A stretch of 64,000 nucleotides of DNA from positions 1,116,001-1,180,000 of the forward strand of contig NZ_JBHTIT010000001.1 of assembly GCF_042677145.1 (NCBI RefSeq), given 5' to 3'. Positions 1 through 7,989 of the stretch are shown here, in pieces. How positions within the stretch are numbered: position 1 is the stretch's first letter; each line of letters starts with the position of its first letter. Source of the stretch: Perlucidibaca wandonensis. GTDB lineage: Bacteria; Pseudomonadota; Gammaproteobacteria; Pseudomonadales; Moraxellaceae. The notes beneath the pieces were generated by a model. It did not search any database, was not told the origin of the DNA, and was given only the letters and a program-made list of their open reading frames with translations. The position numbers were made by a program, and so were the translations under genes.

Positions 1-580
1 CTAAGAAAAAGGAGAACTCAGCAGCTGTTTTACGTGACAAGCCCACCAGCAAGCCGCCAATGATGGTCGCGCCCGAACGCGAGGTGCCGGGAACCATCGC
101 TAAGCATTGAGCAAAGCCAACCTTAAGCGCGTCTTGCCAGCGCATATCATCGACATCATGCACGCGCACAATATGCTCACGGCGCTCAGCCCAGAGGATG
201 ACGACGCCACCTAAGATCAGCATAAAAGCGACCACGAAAGGACTAAATAAATAGTCGCGAATCACGCCAATTGCAAAGAAGCCAATAACTGCCGCCGGCA
301 AAAAGCCCACTAAAATATTCACCACAAAGCGAGTAGACACTGGCTCTTTACTGAAGAAACCACGAGTCACTCGGTTTAAACGCTCACGATAGTCCCAGCA
401 CACGGCCAAAATAGCGCCAAGCTGAATTGAAATTTCAAACACTACGCGTTTATCGTGAGTCCAGAAGTTCATCAGCTCGCCGGCAAGGATTAAATGCCCC
501 GTGCTGGAGATCGGTAAAAATTCGGTAAGACCTTCGACAATGCCCATGAGTAGAGCTTGAAAATACAGTAGATAGTCCAT
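1..580 (-). CDS. uppP: Undecaprenyl-diphosphatase UppP/BacA (3' end beyond window)
   Basis: Integral membrane phosphatase that removes one phosphate from undecaprenyl pyrophosphate, recycling the lipid carrier for peptidoglycan and O-antigen building; it also gives bacitracin resistance. About 193 N-terminal codons are present and the C-terminus lies outside the window. Both family signatures are seen: GIVEGLTEFLPISSTGHLIL near residue 14 and the PGTSRSG loop near residue 170, which hold the catalytic Glu and Arg/Ser residues. Several hydrophobic membrane segments lie between them. The ATG at 580 begins MDYLLYFQALLMGIVEG, a typical family N-terminus. The thioesterase gene ends 8 bp upstream, so co-transcription is likely. 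Confidence 0.95.
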   Translation of the reverse strand, partial: MDYLLYFQALLMGIVEGLTEFLPISSTGHLILAGELMNFWTHDKRVVFEISIQLGAILAVCWDYRERLNRVTRGFFSKEPVSTRFVVNILVGFLPAAVIGFFAIGVIRDYLFSPFVVAFMLILGGVVILWAERREHIVRVHDVDDMRWQDALKVGFAQCLAMVPGTSRSGATIIGGLLVGLSRKTAAEFSFFL

Positions 581-588
581 CAAAAATC

Positions 589-1035
589 CTATGGTGCGGT
601 GCTAATGGCGGCGGCCGAGTAGGCCTGATAAAAAGCGCTGGGCATGCGGCGAATACGGCCTTGGGCAATATCGACACAAACGAAATGGGTGCTGCCACGG
701 AATACCGTTTGGCCATCGCTGAGACGAATAAACTGATAACAGCGATGCGTGGAAAGTTTATCAACCTCGGTCAGCCATGTGGCTAATATCAGCTCGTCAT
801 CGAGGTGTGTGGGCAATAAATAGGACAGTTCGTGCTTGCGTACGACCATGCCGTGGCCGGAGGCTTCATATTCGTCTGGGCCTAGGCCTAATGCACACGA
901 GTGCGACCACGCCACATCCTCAAGCCATTGTAAGTACACAACATTATTGGTGTGGCGCATGACATCGATATGTTCAGGCAACACACGCACGGTGACGGTA
1001 TGCTGCTGCGGATGGTCAAAATTAGGGCTGCTCAT
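589..1035 (-). CDS. 4HBT-family acyl-CoA thioesterase
   Basis: A 148-residue hotdog-fold protein of the 4-hydroxybenzoyl-CoA thioesterase (YbgC/FadM-like) group, which hydrolyses acyl-CoA thioesters in the cytoplasm. The active-site region HIDVMRHTNNVVYLQWLED (about residues 22-40) matches the family pattern D-x-M-(G/R)-H-x-N-N-x-x-Y, with Asp24 as the likely catalytic acid. Length is normal for a single hotdog domain. Its ATG overlaps the tsaB stop by 4 bp (ATGA), so translation is coupled. The true substrate cannot be told from sequence; long-chain acyl-CoA (FadM type) or short-chain acyl-CoA (YbgC type) are both possible. Confidence 0.85.
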   Translation of the reverse strand: MSSPNFDHPQQHTVTVRVLPEHIDVMRHTNNVVYLQWLEDVAWSHSCALGLGPDEYEASGHGMVVRKHELSYLLPTHLDDELILATWLTEVDKLSTHRCYQFIRLSDGQTVFRGSTHFVCVDIAQGRIRRMPSAFYQAYSAAAISTAP

Positions 1036-1730
1036 AGGCCGCGACCAGGCAATTTGCGCCAGACATTATCGCGTAAATACACAGGCAAGGCCTGCTCAGG
1101 CGCCAGTGCCGGTTTATCGGCTAGATACTCAGCCGCTAGGCCGGCAACATCGACAGCGCTAGGCGCTAGATCTGGCCATTGCTGACTGACAGGCATTTGC
1201 GCTGATAACACCTCGCCATAGCTGCTCCAGCCGCTGCCGACACCAACGCGCTCTATGTTGCTGGTGAGCCACTCAGCAGGTAGCGCATCGGGCTTGCACA
1301 CCACTACCGGCACTGTTGGCTGCATCCAACCATCGACGCAATGAAACACGCCAGCGTAAATCTCGCCCATGCGGGCATCGAAGCAGGCCATGACATCGCT
1401 AACGCCATGTTCGCGCCAGGCCGCTTGCGCCAAGGTTTGTAAGCTGCAAATGCAGACCATGCCAAGGTCTGCGCCAAACGCTAAGCCCTGCGCCACGGAA
1501 GCGCCAATGCGCACGCCAGTAAAGGCGCCGGGGCCGTTAGCGTAGGCAATGGCATCGAGTGATTTTAGCACCCAGCCAGACTCGCTGAGCAGCTCATCGA
1601 CCATCGGCAAGATGAGCTGTGTTTGCTCACGCGGGGCAAATTGATGGCGAAAAAGCATCTCGCCAGACTCAGTCGATAGCAATGCGGCCGAACAGTATTC
1701 GGTGGTGGTTTCTAAGGCCAGCAACTTCAT
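1032..1730 (-). CDS. tsaB: tRNA threonylcarbamoyladenosine protein TsaB
   Basis: TsaB (YeaZ) is the non-catalytic partner of TsaD in making the N6-threonylcarbamoyl group on A37 of ANN-decoding tRNAs. The protein is 232 aa, close to the E. coli length, and starts MKLLALETTTEYCSAALL, the typical ASKHA-fold opening. The segment NGPGAFTGVRIGASVAQGLA (about residues 65-84) is the family signature. The gene overlaps the upstream yoaA stop by 4 bp and the downstream thioesterase start by 4 bp, so the three genes form one translationally coupled unit. Confidence 0.95.
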   Translation of the reverse strand: MKLLALETTTEYCSAALLSTESGEMLFRHQFAPREQTQLILPMVDELLSESGWVLKSLDAIAYANGPGAFTGVRIGASVAQGLAFGADLGMVCICSLQTLAQAAWREHGVSDVMACFDARMGEIYAGVFHCVDGWMQPTVPVVVCKPDALPAEWLTSNIERVGVGSGWSSYGEVLSAQMPVSQQWPDLAPSAVDVAGLAAEYLADKPALAPEQALPVYLRDNVWRKLPGRGL

Positions 1731-3670
1731 GTGTGCGCAGGCTCCAAGGCATTAATAAACTCAAAAAACTCGGTCACGACAGCAATTTCTCGGGTGCGAC
1801 GCATGGGCGGCAAGCTTTGCAAAAACAACTGGCCATAGGGTTTACCGACTAAACGCGGGTCGCAGACCATGAGCACGCCAGTATCGAGCACATCACGAAT
1901 CAAACGCCCTGCGCCCTGCTTCATGCTGATAATCGCCGATGGCAGCTGATAAGCCATAAATGGATTCTGGCCACGCGATTTATAGGCATCAAGGCGAGCT
2001 GACATCACCGGATCACCCGGTGAGGCGAACGGCAGTTTATCAATAATAACCAGCGATAGCGCCTGACCGCGCACATCAACGCCTTCCCAAAATGCACCCG
2101 TGGCCAATAAAACGCACTGCTCAGTGCTGGCAAAGCGGCGCAATAGTTCGGCTTTCGGCTGCGTGCCCTGAACCAAAAAAGTAAAGTCGAGCTGCTTTGG
2201 CAGCCATTCGGCAGCTTCACGCAGCGCTCTATGCGAGGTGAAAAGAAAAAATGCGCGGCCCTGACTGGCATTTAGCACTGGCACTGCAGCTCTCAAAACA
2301 GCATTGGTGTAATCCATCGCGCCAGTGTCAGGTAAGCCGCGCGGCACATAAAACAAGGCCTGCTGCTCATAAGCGAAAGGGCTAGGCAGCTGAATCGCCT
2401 CGATATCATCGCTCAAGCCTAGCTGCTGGCGAATATGACGAAAATCTTCGCGCACGGCCAAAGTTGCCGAGGTAAATATCCACGCCATCGGGTCTTGATC
2501 AATCAGCGCGCGAAATGGCTGCGAGACTTCTAGCGGCGTCCATTGCAGCACAAAGCCTTTGCGGAAGGTCTCGAACCAATGCACTTGGTTGTCTGGCGTA
2601 TCGCCGGTGAGCTCTTCAAAGGCCTTGCCTAGCTCTTCGGCACGGCGGTGGCAGCTATCCAAACCCTTGCTACGATCTTTCAGCGCCGCTAAGGCATCGA
2701 GTAAGGCGCCTAAGCTTAAGTTCACCGCCGCAATAGCGGCCGGCATCTCTGGCTGCTCAATGACCTCGGCCCACACGCCCTTGCGCGAGTCTTCACCCAG
2801 CTGCAGACGAAAATGCGCTAATCGCGTCTCGATGACCGACACCAAGTCATTAGCGCCACGTAAATCACCGCCAGCCGCCAAGATTTCGCGCAAGGTGTCA
2901 GCCAGCAAATCGTTAATTTGCCGCGACGATAGGCTCTGGCCAAAGAACATCGCCGCCGTTTCCGGCAACTGATGCGCCTCATCAAAAATCACCGCATCTA
3001 CCGCCGGCAATAGCTCACCAAAGCCGCGATCTTTCAGGGCTTTATCGGCAAAAAATAAATGGTGATTGACCACGATGATGTCGGCCTCGGCCGCCTGCTC
3101 ACGCGCCTTCATCAGCGGGCAATCATCGATTTTGGGACACTCTTGGCCCAGACAGTTATCCGCCGTACTCGTCACCAATGGCCAGACGCTAGAGTCTTCA
3201 GCAATGTCGATAAGTTCAGCAATATCGCCCATTTGCGTCTTGCCTGCCCACGCCGCCACACGCTGCAAATCGTGCACGACCTGTTTGCTCTCTAACTCGC
3301 CATCGCTCAAATGCTGCTCTAAGCGGTAGGGGCAAAGATAGTTGCTACGGCCTTTTAGCAGCGCGGTGCGAATAGGCTTGCCCAGTAGTGTGCGCACTTG
3401 CGGTAAATCGCGATGAAAAAGCTGATCTTGCAGGTTGCGCGTGCCGGTGGAGACCAAGGTTTTTTGCCCAGAAAGCATCGCCGGCACTAAATATGCAAAG
3501 GTCTTACCGGTACCCGTGCCGGCCTCAACCAAGAGCTGCGACTTCGCTTTCAGTGTCTTTTCTACGGCCAGAGCCATCGCCACCTGCGGCGCACGCGGCT
3601 GATAGCCAGGTACTTTTTCAGCAAAAGGCCCATCAGCACCGAGTGCATGGCTAACACTCATGGTCGTCAT
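1727..3670 (-). CDS. yoaA: DinG-family ATP-dependent DNA helicase YoaA
   Basis: XPD/DinG-like superfamily 2 helicase of 647 aa with an iron-sulfur domain; in E. coli YoaA works with the chi subunit of DNA polymerase III in repair at stalled forks. Walker A GTGTGKT is at residues 51-57 and the DEAH box at 230-233. Four cysteines between them (C113, C173, C178, C184) fit the [4Fe-4S] cluster of XPD-family enzymes. The late motif GAGRLIRD, near residue 590, is helicase motif VI. The ATG at 3670 has an AGGTAA Shine-Dalgarno; an in-frame ATG at 3661 is an alternative. The length suits YoaA better than the longer DinG, and the tsaB-yoaA pairing is a common gammaproteobacterial order. Confidence 0.92.
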   Translation of the reverse strand: MTTMSVSHALGADGPFAEKVPGYQPRAPQVAMALAVEKTLKAKSQLLVEAGTGTGKTFAYLVPAMLSGQKTLVSTGTRNLQDQLFHRDLPQVRTLLGKPIRTALLKGRSNYLCPYRLEQHLSDGELESKQVVHDLQRVAAWAGKTQMGDIAELIDIAEDSSVWPLVTSTADNCLGQECPKIDDCPLMKAREQAAEADIIVVNHHLFFADKALKDRGFGELLPAVDAVIFDEAHQLPETAAMFFGQSLSSRQINDLLADTLREILAAGGDLRGANDLVSVIETRLAHFRLQLGEDSRKGVWAEVIEQPEMPAAIAAVNLSLGALLDALAALKDRSKGLDSCHRRAEELGKAFEELTGDTPDNQVHWFETFRKGFVLQWTPLEVSQPFRALIDQDPMAWIFTSATLAVREDFRHIRQQLGLSDDIEAIQLPSPFAYEQQALFYVPRGLPDTGAMDYTNAVLRAAVPVLNASQGRAFFLFTSHRALREAAEWLPKQLDFTFLVQGTQPKAELLRRFASTEQCVLLATGAFWEGVDVRGQALSLVIIDKLPFASPGDPVMSARLDAYKSRGQNPFMAYQLPSAIISMKQGAGRLIRDVLDTGVLMVCDPRLVGKPYGQLFLQSLPPMRRTREIAVVTEFFEFINALEPAHT

Positions 3671-3734
3671 TGCGTTACCTGCATGGCGCAGCTCCTGTGG
3701 CTTAGTGACGTGCGCGTCATGCTGGTATTAAGCA

Positions 3735-4826
3735 TTAGGTCGCGCGTGAACTAAGTAAAGCAGCTGGAATAGCACTCTGCTCACTTTCTATCGCTGCCAA
3801 GCGCGGCGCCAACAACGCCTGCATCATGTCGATGTGCAGCTCATTGGCGTTTAGCGCATCAATATAGGCGTAGCGACCACCGCCCGCCTGCTGGAAAAAC
3901 TCCCGATTTTCTACGGCGATCTCTTCCAAAGTTTCTAAGCAATCGGCCGAGAATGCAGGGCAAATGACATCAACAGAGGCCAGCGATTGCTCGCCCCAGG
4001 CCTTGAGCGTGGCATCGGTGTAAGGTTTTACCCATTCCTGCAAGCCAAAGCGCGACTGAAAGCTCACACACCATTGCTCATCGCTTAAGCCCAATTCACG
4101 CACCACAGCAGCTGCGGTTGCACGGCAATGCTCGGGATATGGATCGCCTTTGTCGGCATAGGGCTGAGGAATGCCATGGAAAGAAAACAGCAGCTTTTCG
4201 GCTTGACCATTTGCTGCCCAATGCGCTTTGATCGACTCAGTCAGCGCGTGAATATAGTGCGGATGAGCATGATAATCGCGGATGATTTGCAGCGATGGCA
4301 GTCGCCGCTGCTGCGGAATCCAGCGCGCAATTTGGTCGTACAGCGGCGCTGTAGAGGTTGCTGAATATTGTGGAAATAATGGCAGCACCACCCATTGATC
4401 AATGCCCTGCTGATGGCAATGCGCCATGGCATCACGCAATGATGGCTCGCCATAGCTCATGGCTGGCAACACCTGCACATCGAGAGCGGGAAATGCAGCA
4501 GACACACGCGCCTGAACTGCCGCAACTTGCGCCAACAGCGTCTCGCGCATCGGCGACTCATGCGTCCAAATACTGGCATAAGCCTTGGCCACGCGCTTTG
4601 GCCGTGATGGCAAAATAAGCAGGCGTAGAATAAAAAACCAAATTAGCCGAGGCACTTCAATCACGCGACTATCACTTAAAAATTCGCGTAAATAGCTGCG
4701 CACAGCGGCCGGCGTTGGTGCTGTTGGCGTGCCGAGGTTAGCCAAAATAACCGCTACTTTGGTGCGTTCGATGGTCGGCGCAGGGCTTTTATCGCGGCAA
4801 TAGCAAGATTCATTAACGCAGTTCAT
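3735..4826 (-). CDS. hemH: Ferrochelatase HemH
   Basis: Inserts Fe2+ into protoporphyrin IX, the last step of haem synthesis. The 363-residue protein has the catalytic His in LLFSFHGIPQPYADKGDPYP and the C-terminal ferrochelatase signature CPAFSADCLETLEEI with its conserved Glu. The ATG at 4826 was chosen over the longer frame (4868) because GAGAGAG lies about 10 bases upstream. The first ten residues, MNCVNESCYC, hold three cysteines, which E. coli HemH lacks. The gene stands alone between the adk terminator and yoaA. The nearby ccm genes also need haem, but nothing shows shared control. Confidence 0.95.
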   Translation of the reverse strand: MNCVNESCYCRDKSPAPTIERTKVAVILANLGTPTAPTPAAVRSYLREFLSDSRVIEVPRLIWFFILRLLILPSRPKRVAKAYASIWTHESPMRETLLAQVAAVQARVSAAFPALDVQVLPAMSYGEPSLRDAMAHCHQQGIDQWVVLPLFPQYSATSTAPLYDQIARWIPQQRRLPSLQIIRDYHAHPHYIHALTESIKAHWAANGQAEKLLFSFHGIPQPYADKGDPYPEHCRATAAAVVRELGLSDEQWCVSFQSRFGLQEWVKPYTDATLKAWGEQSLASVDVICPAFSADCLETLEEIAVENREFFQQAGGGRYAYIDALNANELHIDMMQALLAPRLAAIESEQSAIPAALLSSRAT

Positions 4827-4899
4827 GAGCAACTCTCTCAAACAACACGTGGGCATAATACAGGCCAAATAATTAATGGTCTGCCTGAGCCAGAAACAA

Positions 4900-4924
4900 T
4901 AACGCCGCGCAGGGCGCGGCGTTA
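4900..4924 (-). terminator. Intrinsic terminator after adk
   Basis: Perfect 11-bp inverted repeat, arms 4900-4910 (TAACGCCGCGC) and 4914-4924, with a 3-base loop. It starts 21 bp beyond the adk stop. On the minus strand it is followed by TTGTTTC, a moderate U-tract. It separates adk from hemH. Confidence 0.75.
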
Positions 4925-4945
4925 GTTTACAAGCACTACACGTGT

Positions 4946-5596
4946 TTAGCTTAACGCTGCCAACATACGTTTGGTGATGTCATCAACTGAGCCCACGCCT
5001 TCCACTAAATGGTATTTAGCCGCATTGGGCGTTTGGCCATCACGAGCTTGATAGAAACCAACCAAAGGCTGTGTTTGCTCATGATAGATGGCTAAGCGCT
5101 TAGCTACTGTTGCTTCAGTGTCATCTGGACGCTGCACAAGATCTTCGCCAGTCTCATCATCTTTGCCCGCAACTTTTGGCGGATTATGCATGACATGATA
5201 AACACGGCCAGAACCGGGGTGCACGCGGCGACCTGACAAGCGCGCGATGATTTCTTCATCGGCAACACGAATTTCGACAACATGATCAATTGACACGCCG
5301 GCATCAATCATTGCTTGCGCTTGCGGGATGGTGCGCGGAAAACCATCAAACAAAAAACCTGGCGCGCAATCGGCCTGCTTAATACGTTCTTTCACCAAAC
5401 CAATGATGATGTCATCAGAAACCAAACCGCCAGCATCCATAACCTTTTTCGCGGCAATGCCAAGCTCTGTGCCAGCCTTCACCGCCGCACGTAGCATGTC
5501 GCCGGTGGAGATTTGCGGAATGCCAAAACGGCTCATGATGTTCTGAGCCTGCGTGCCCTTACCAGCACCTGGCGCTCCCAAAAGAATAATACGCAT
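4946..5596 (-). CDS. adk: Adenylate kinase
   Basis: Converts ATP + AMP to 2 ADP and keeps the adenylate pool balanced. The 216-residue protein starts MRIILLGAPGAGKGTQAQ with the P-loop at about residues 7-15. The signature FLFDGFPRT is near residue 80. The LID region (about 120-160) makes it a long-form adenylate kinase. The ATG at 5596 is preceded by GGGAG and is preferred over an in-frame start at 5617. The gene lies 88 bp after ccmI and ends at its own terminator. An 8-bp inverted repeat sits in its leader at 5616-5647. Confidence 0.97.
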   Translation of the reverse strand: MRIILLGAPGAGKGTQAQNIMSRFGIPQISTGDMLRAAVKAGTELGIAAKKVMDAGGLVSDDIIIGLVKERIKQADCAPGFLFDGFPRTIPQAQAMIDAGVSIDHVVEIRVADEEIIARLSGRRVHPGSGRVYHVMHNPPKVAGKDDETGEDLVQRPDDTEATVAKRLAIYHEQTQPLVGFYQARDGQTPNAAKYHLVEGVGSVDDITKRMLAALS

Positions 5597-5615
5597 CCAT
5601 TTTACTCCCAATCTC

Positions 5616-5647
5616 AAGGCGGCAAGGATACTCGCCCAAGCCGCCTT
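5616..5647. repeat. Inverted repeat in adk leader
   Basis: Arms AAGGCGGC (5616-5623) and GCCGCCTT (5640-5647) flank a 16-base loop, in the gap between the ccmI stop and adk. No T-run follows on the minus strand, so it is a poor terminator for ccmI. It may fold in the adk 5' leader. Function unknown. Confidence 0.35.
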
Positions 5648-5684
5648 TTCACAAGACTTTCACCGCCAAGCTGCGACCAACGGA

Positions 5685-6971
5685 CTATCGCGCTTCGACT
5701 TTCTCGCTAATTCGCAGGCGCACTATTTGATCACTGGCTTTCTGCACTGGTACTGCTACTGCTTGCCAGCCGGGCCCAGTGGCATCGCCACTAGTCGATA
5801 TTCTCGCCGAAATAACCACATCCGCGAATGAACTCAGCAGTCTTGCTGAGTTCAAGCTATGGCGATCATTGAGCGCAATCGACATCGGAAACTGCGCCAC
5901 TGGCTGCCCCACGGCGGCAATCGGCATCGGCATACCGGCAGGTTCGCGAGCGAAAATAAACAAGGTTGCATCGGCGGGTATGGCGCGTGCCAATTCTGGC
6001 GCAAGCGTGACCTCGATGCGATATAGCGTATCTGCGGCTGCCGTGACTTCACCGGCGCTACCGGCCTCTGCAATCAAGCCGGCAATGCGTTGATCAGCCG
6101 CCGAATCTGCCTCAGCAGCAGGCATTGCCGCGCGCAGGGCTCGTAGCTTCGTTAACACCGCTAGTGCCGTGGCATTATCGCCAGCACGCAAGCTGCCCAT
6201 ACCAAGCATCAATAAGGCGCCTTGATGATCAGGCTCGCGCTGCAAAATACCATTGAGCAAGTTTGCTGCTAGAGAATCCATCGCGCCTTGCTGCGACATG
6301 ATGCTGGCTTGCACATAGGTCATCGCCACTTGGATATCGCTAGGGCTAAGCTCCACAGCACGGGCCAAAGCCTCTTTTGCCGGACCAAACTCACGTGCTT
6401 GCATGAAGCCCAAGCCTAAAGTTAGCCAGCCTTCGCCATTATGCGGATCGGCCTGGACACGACGCTGCAGCGCACGCATAAAGTCCGGCAAACTAGCATC
6501 TGGCGATTGTTCCGCCATGTCCTGCCCCGCCAGCAACTTATCGATAGTCGGCGCTAAGCGCTCAGCATTATGCGTATCTTTCGCCAAACCTGGGCTCAAA
6601 AATACGCCAAGCCATAACGCCACACTCGCGACAGGAACAATCAGCAATAACGCCAGCGCCAAACCACCCACTTTCAATGGCCGACTACTTTGATCTGCCA
6701 CTTGTTGGTTATCGGCTAATAGCCCGCGATCGAGCTCCAACTTCAGCGCGGCATAGGTCTCAGCGGTGATGCGCGATGCCATGTGATCGGCATTTAGCTC
6801 AGCCAAACGCTCATGATAAATTTGCTTCGATAAGGCCTGCGCGCTACGACCTGTCACCGCCATACCACCGCGTAATGGCCAGAGCAGGCAAAATGCCGTG
6901 GCTAGCGCTAATAATATCGCCGCCAACACCATCGGCACTAAGGTCATTTGATCCGCACCCAAACTCATCAT
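5685..6971 (-). CDS. ccmI: Cytochrome c biogenesis protein CcmI (CycH)
   Basis: CcmI is the apocytochrome c chaperone of system I maturation, handing apocytochrome to the CcmF/H haem-ligation complex. The 428-aa protein has an N-terminal membrane segment (about residues 12-32), a cytoplasmic loop, a second segment (about 103-125), then a periplasmic TPR domain (helical repeats around residues 165-280) and a C-terminal region with beta character. Its ATG overlaps the ccmH stop (ATGA, 6968-6971). It is the last gene of the ccmFGHI run. CcmH and CcmI are separate genes here, as in Pseudomonas, unlike the fused CcmH of E. coli. Confidence 0.9.
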   Translation of the reverse strand: MMSLGADQMTLVPMVLAAILLALATAFCLLWPLRGGMAVTGRSAQALSKQIYHERLAELNADHMASRITAETYAALKLELDRGLLADNQQVADQSSRPLKVGGLALALLLIVPVASVALWLGVFLSPGLAKDTHNAERLAPTIDKLLAGQDMAEQSPDASLPDFMRALQRRVQADPHNGEGWLTLGLGFMQAREFGPAKEALARAVELSPSDIQVAMTYVQASIMSQQGAMDSLAANLLNGILQREPDHQGALLMLGMGSLRAGDNATALAVLTKLRALRAAMPAAEADSAADQRIAGLIAEAGSAGEVTAAADTLYRIEVTLAPELARAIPADATLFIFAREPAGMPMPIAAVGQPVAQFPMSIALNDRHSLNSARLLSSFADVVISARISTSGDATGPGWQAVAVPVQKASDQIVRLRISEKVEAR

Positions 6972-7429
6972 GACCTACGCTCCTGATCACCGGACAATAC
7001 ACGCTGCAGCTGCTCCGCCTCTTGTGACGACAATGGCCTAGGCTTGGCAATCACCCCGCGCGTCCGTCGCCACATGGTAAAACCGGCCACAATGAGCAGA
7101 ATAAATGGACCGAACCAGAGCACAAACGTGCTGGCGCGCACAGGCGGCTTATAGGTAATGAAGTCGCCATAGCGCGCGATCAAATAATCACGAATTTCGC
7201 CATCGCTTTGGCCTGCTTTAATTTGCTCATAAACACGGTCTTTCAGGTCCCCAGCTAAGCCTGCATCAGAGCCGGCTAAGTTGGTGTTTTGGCATTTTGG
7301 GCAGCGCAGCTCATCAATCAATGCGCGGTAGCGAGTTTCCTGCAGTGGCGTATCGAAGTCGCGGACATCAACAGAGGCAAAGCTTGCTGCAGAAATCAGC
7401 ATCAGGCTGAGTAATAGATAGCGAATCAT
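6968..7429 (-). CDS. ccmH: Cytochrome c maturation thiol oxidoreductase CcmH
   Basis: Periplasmic, membrane-anchored protein (153 aa) that keeps the CXXCH haem-binding motif of apocytochrome c reduced. A signal peptide covers residues 1-18 (cut near ASFA). The redox motif LRCPKCQNTNLAGSDAGLA is near residue 43, followed by the conserved helix with YGDFITYKPP near residue 90. One membrane anchor (about 102-122, FVLWFGPFILLIVAGF) is present. It overlaps ccmG and ccmI by 4 bp each, so ccmG-ccmH-ccmI are translationally coupled. Confidence 0.95.
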   Translation of the reverse strand: MIRYLLLSLMLISAASFASVDVRDFDTPLQETRYRALIDELRCPKCQNTNLAGSDAGLAGDLKDRVYEQIKAGQSDGEIRDYLIARYGDFITYKPPVRASTFVLWFGPFILLIVAGFTMWRRTRGVIAKPRPLSSQEAEQLQRVLSGDQERRS

Positions 7430-7989
7430 GGCTTAGCCTCCTGCGCATATTCAGCTAATAGCGCCTCATAGCGTGGCTTCAATTCGGTTTGCCATGCCTT
7501 CGGGTCGAGCACGCCAACTGCGCGATAACGAATGATGCCATTGCCATCGACTAGATACGTTTCTGGCGCGCCATAGACACCTAGATCGATGCCTAAGCTG
7601 CCATCTTCGTCAAAAATGACTTGCTCAAAGGCATTGCCGTTATTGCTTAGCCAAGCCAGAGCTGCTTGTCGATTATCTTTGTAGTTCACACCAATAATGC
7701 GCACGCCTTGACCTGCTAACTCAACCATGACAGGATTTTCGATAAGGCAGGAAACACACCATGTTGCCCACACATTGAGCAGTGTGACATTGCCTTTAAA
7801 GATGCTTTCGTCAAGCTTTAGCTCGGGATCAGCAAGGCTGGGCAAGTTAAAGGCCGGCACTGCGTGGTCTAAGCGCGCAGAAGGCAAAAATGAAGGATCA
7901 CTGCCATTGCGGCTAAATAGCAAAAGCGCCAAAGCCAAAAACAGTGCCAATGGCAACGCGAAAACTAACCAGCGACTCGATGATTTCAT
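7426..7989 (-). CDS. ccmG: Thiol:disulfide interchange protein CcmG/DsbE
   Basis: Membrane-anchored periplasmic thioredoxin-like protein (187 aa) that passes reducing power to CcmH and apocytochrome c. An N-terminal anchor (about residues 8-25) precedes a thioredoxin fold. The active site reads WATWCVSCLIENP, and the cis-Pro region VYGAPETYLVDG follows. The CXXC pair is intact, but the residue after the first Cys is Val, where CcmG usually has Pro. The start overlaps the ccmF stop by 4 bp. The operon position makes CcmG the only sensible assignment. Confidence 0.9.
   Translation of the reverse strand: MKSSSRWLVFALPLALFLALALLLFSRNGSDPSFLPSARLDHAVPAFNLPSLADPELKLDESIFKGNVTLLNVWATWCVSCLIENPVMVELAGQGVRIIGVNYKDNRQAALAWLSNNGNAFEQVIFDEDGSLGIDLGVYGAPETYLVDGNGIIRYRAVGVLDPKAWQTELKPRYEALLAEYAQEAKP

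Noticed and set aside
5616..5647. ccmI terminator
   Set aside because: The inverted repeat is not followed by a T-run on the minus strand, so it does not meet the usual terminator pattern. Kept only as a repeat of unknown role.
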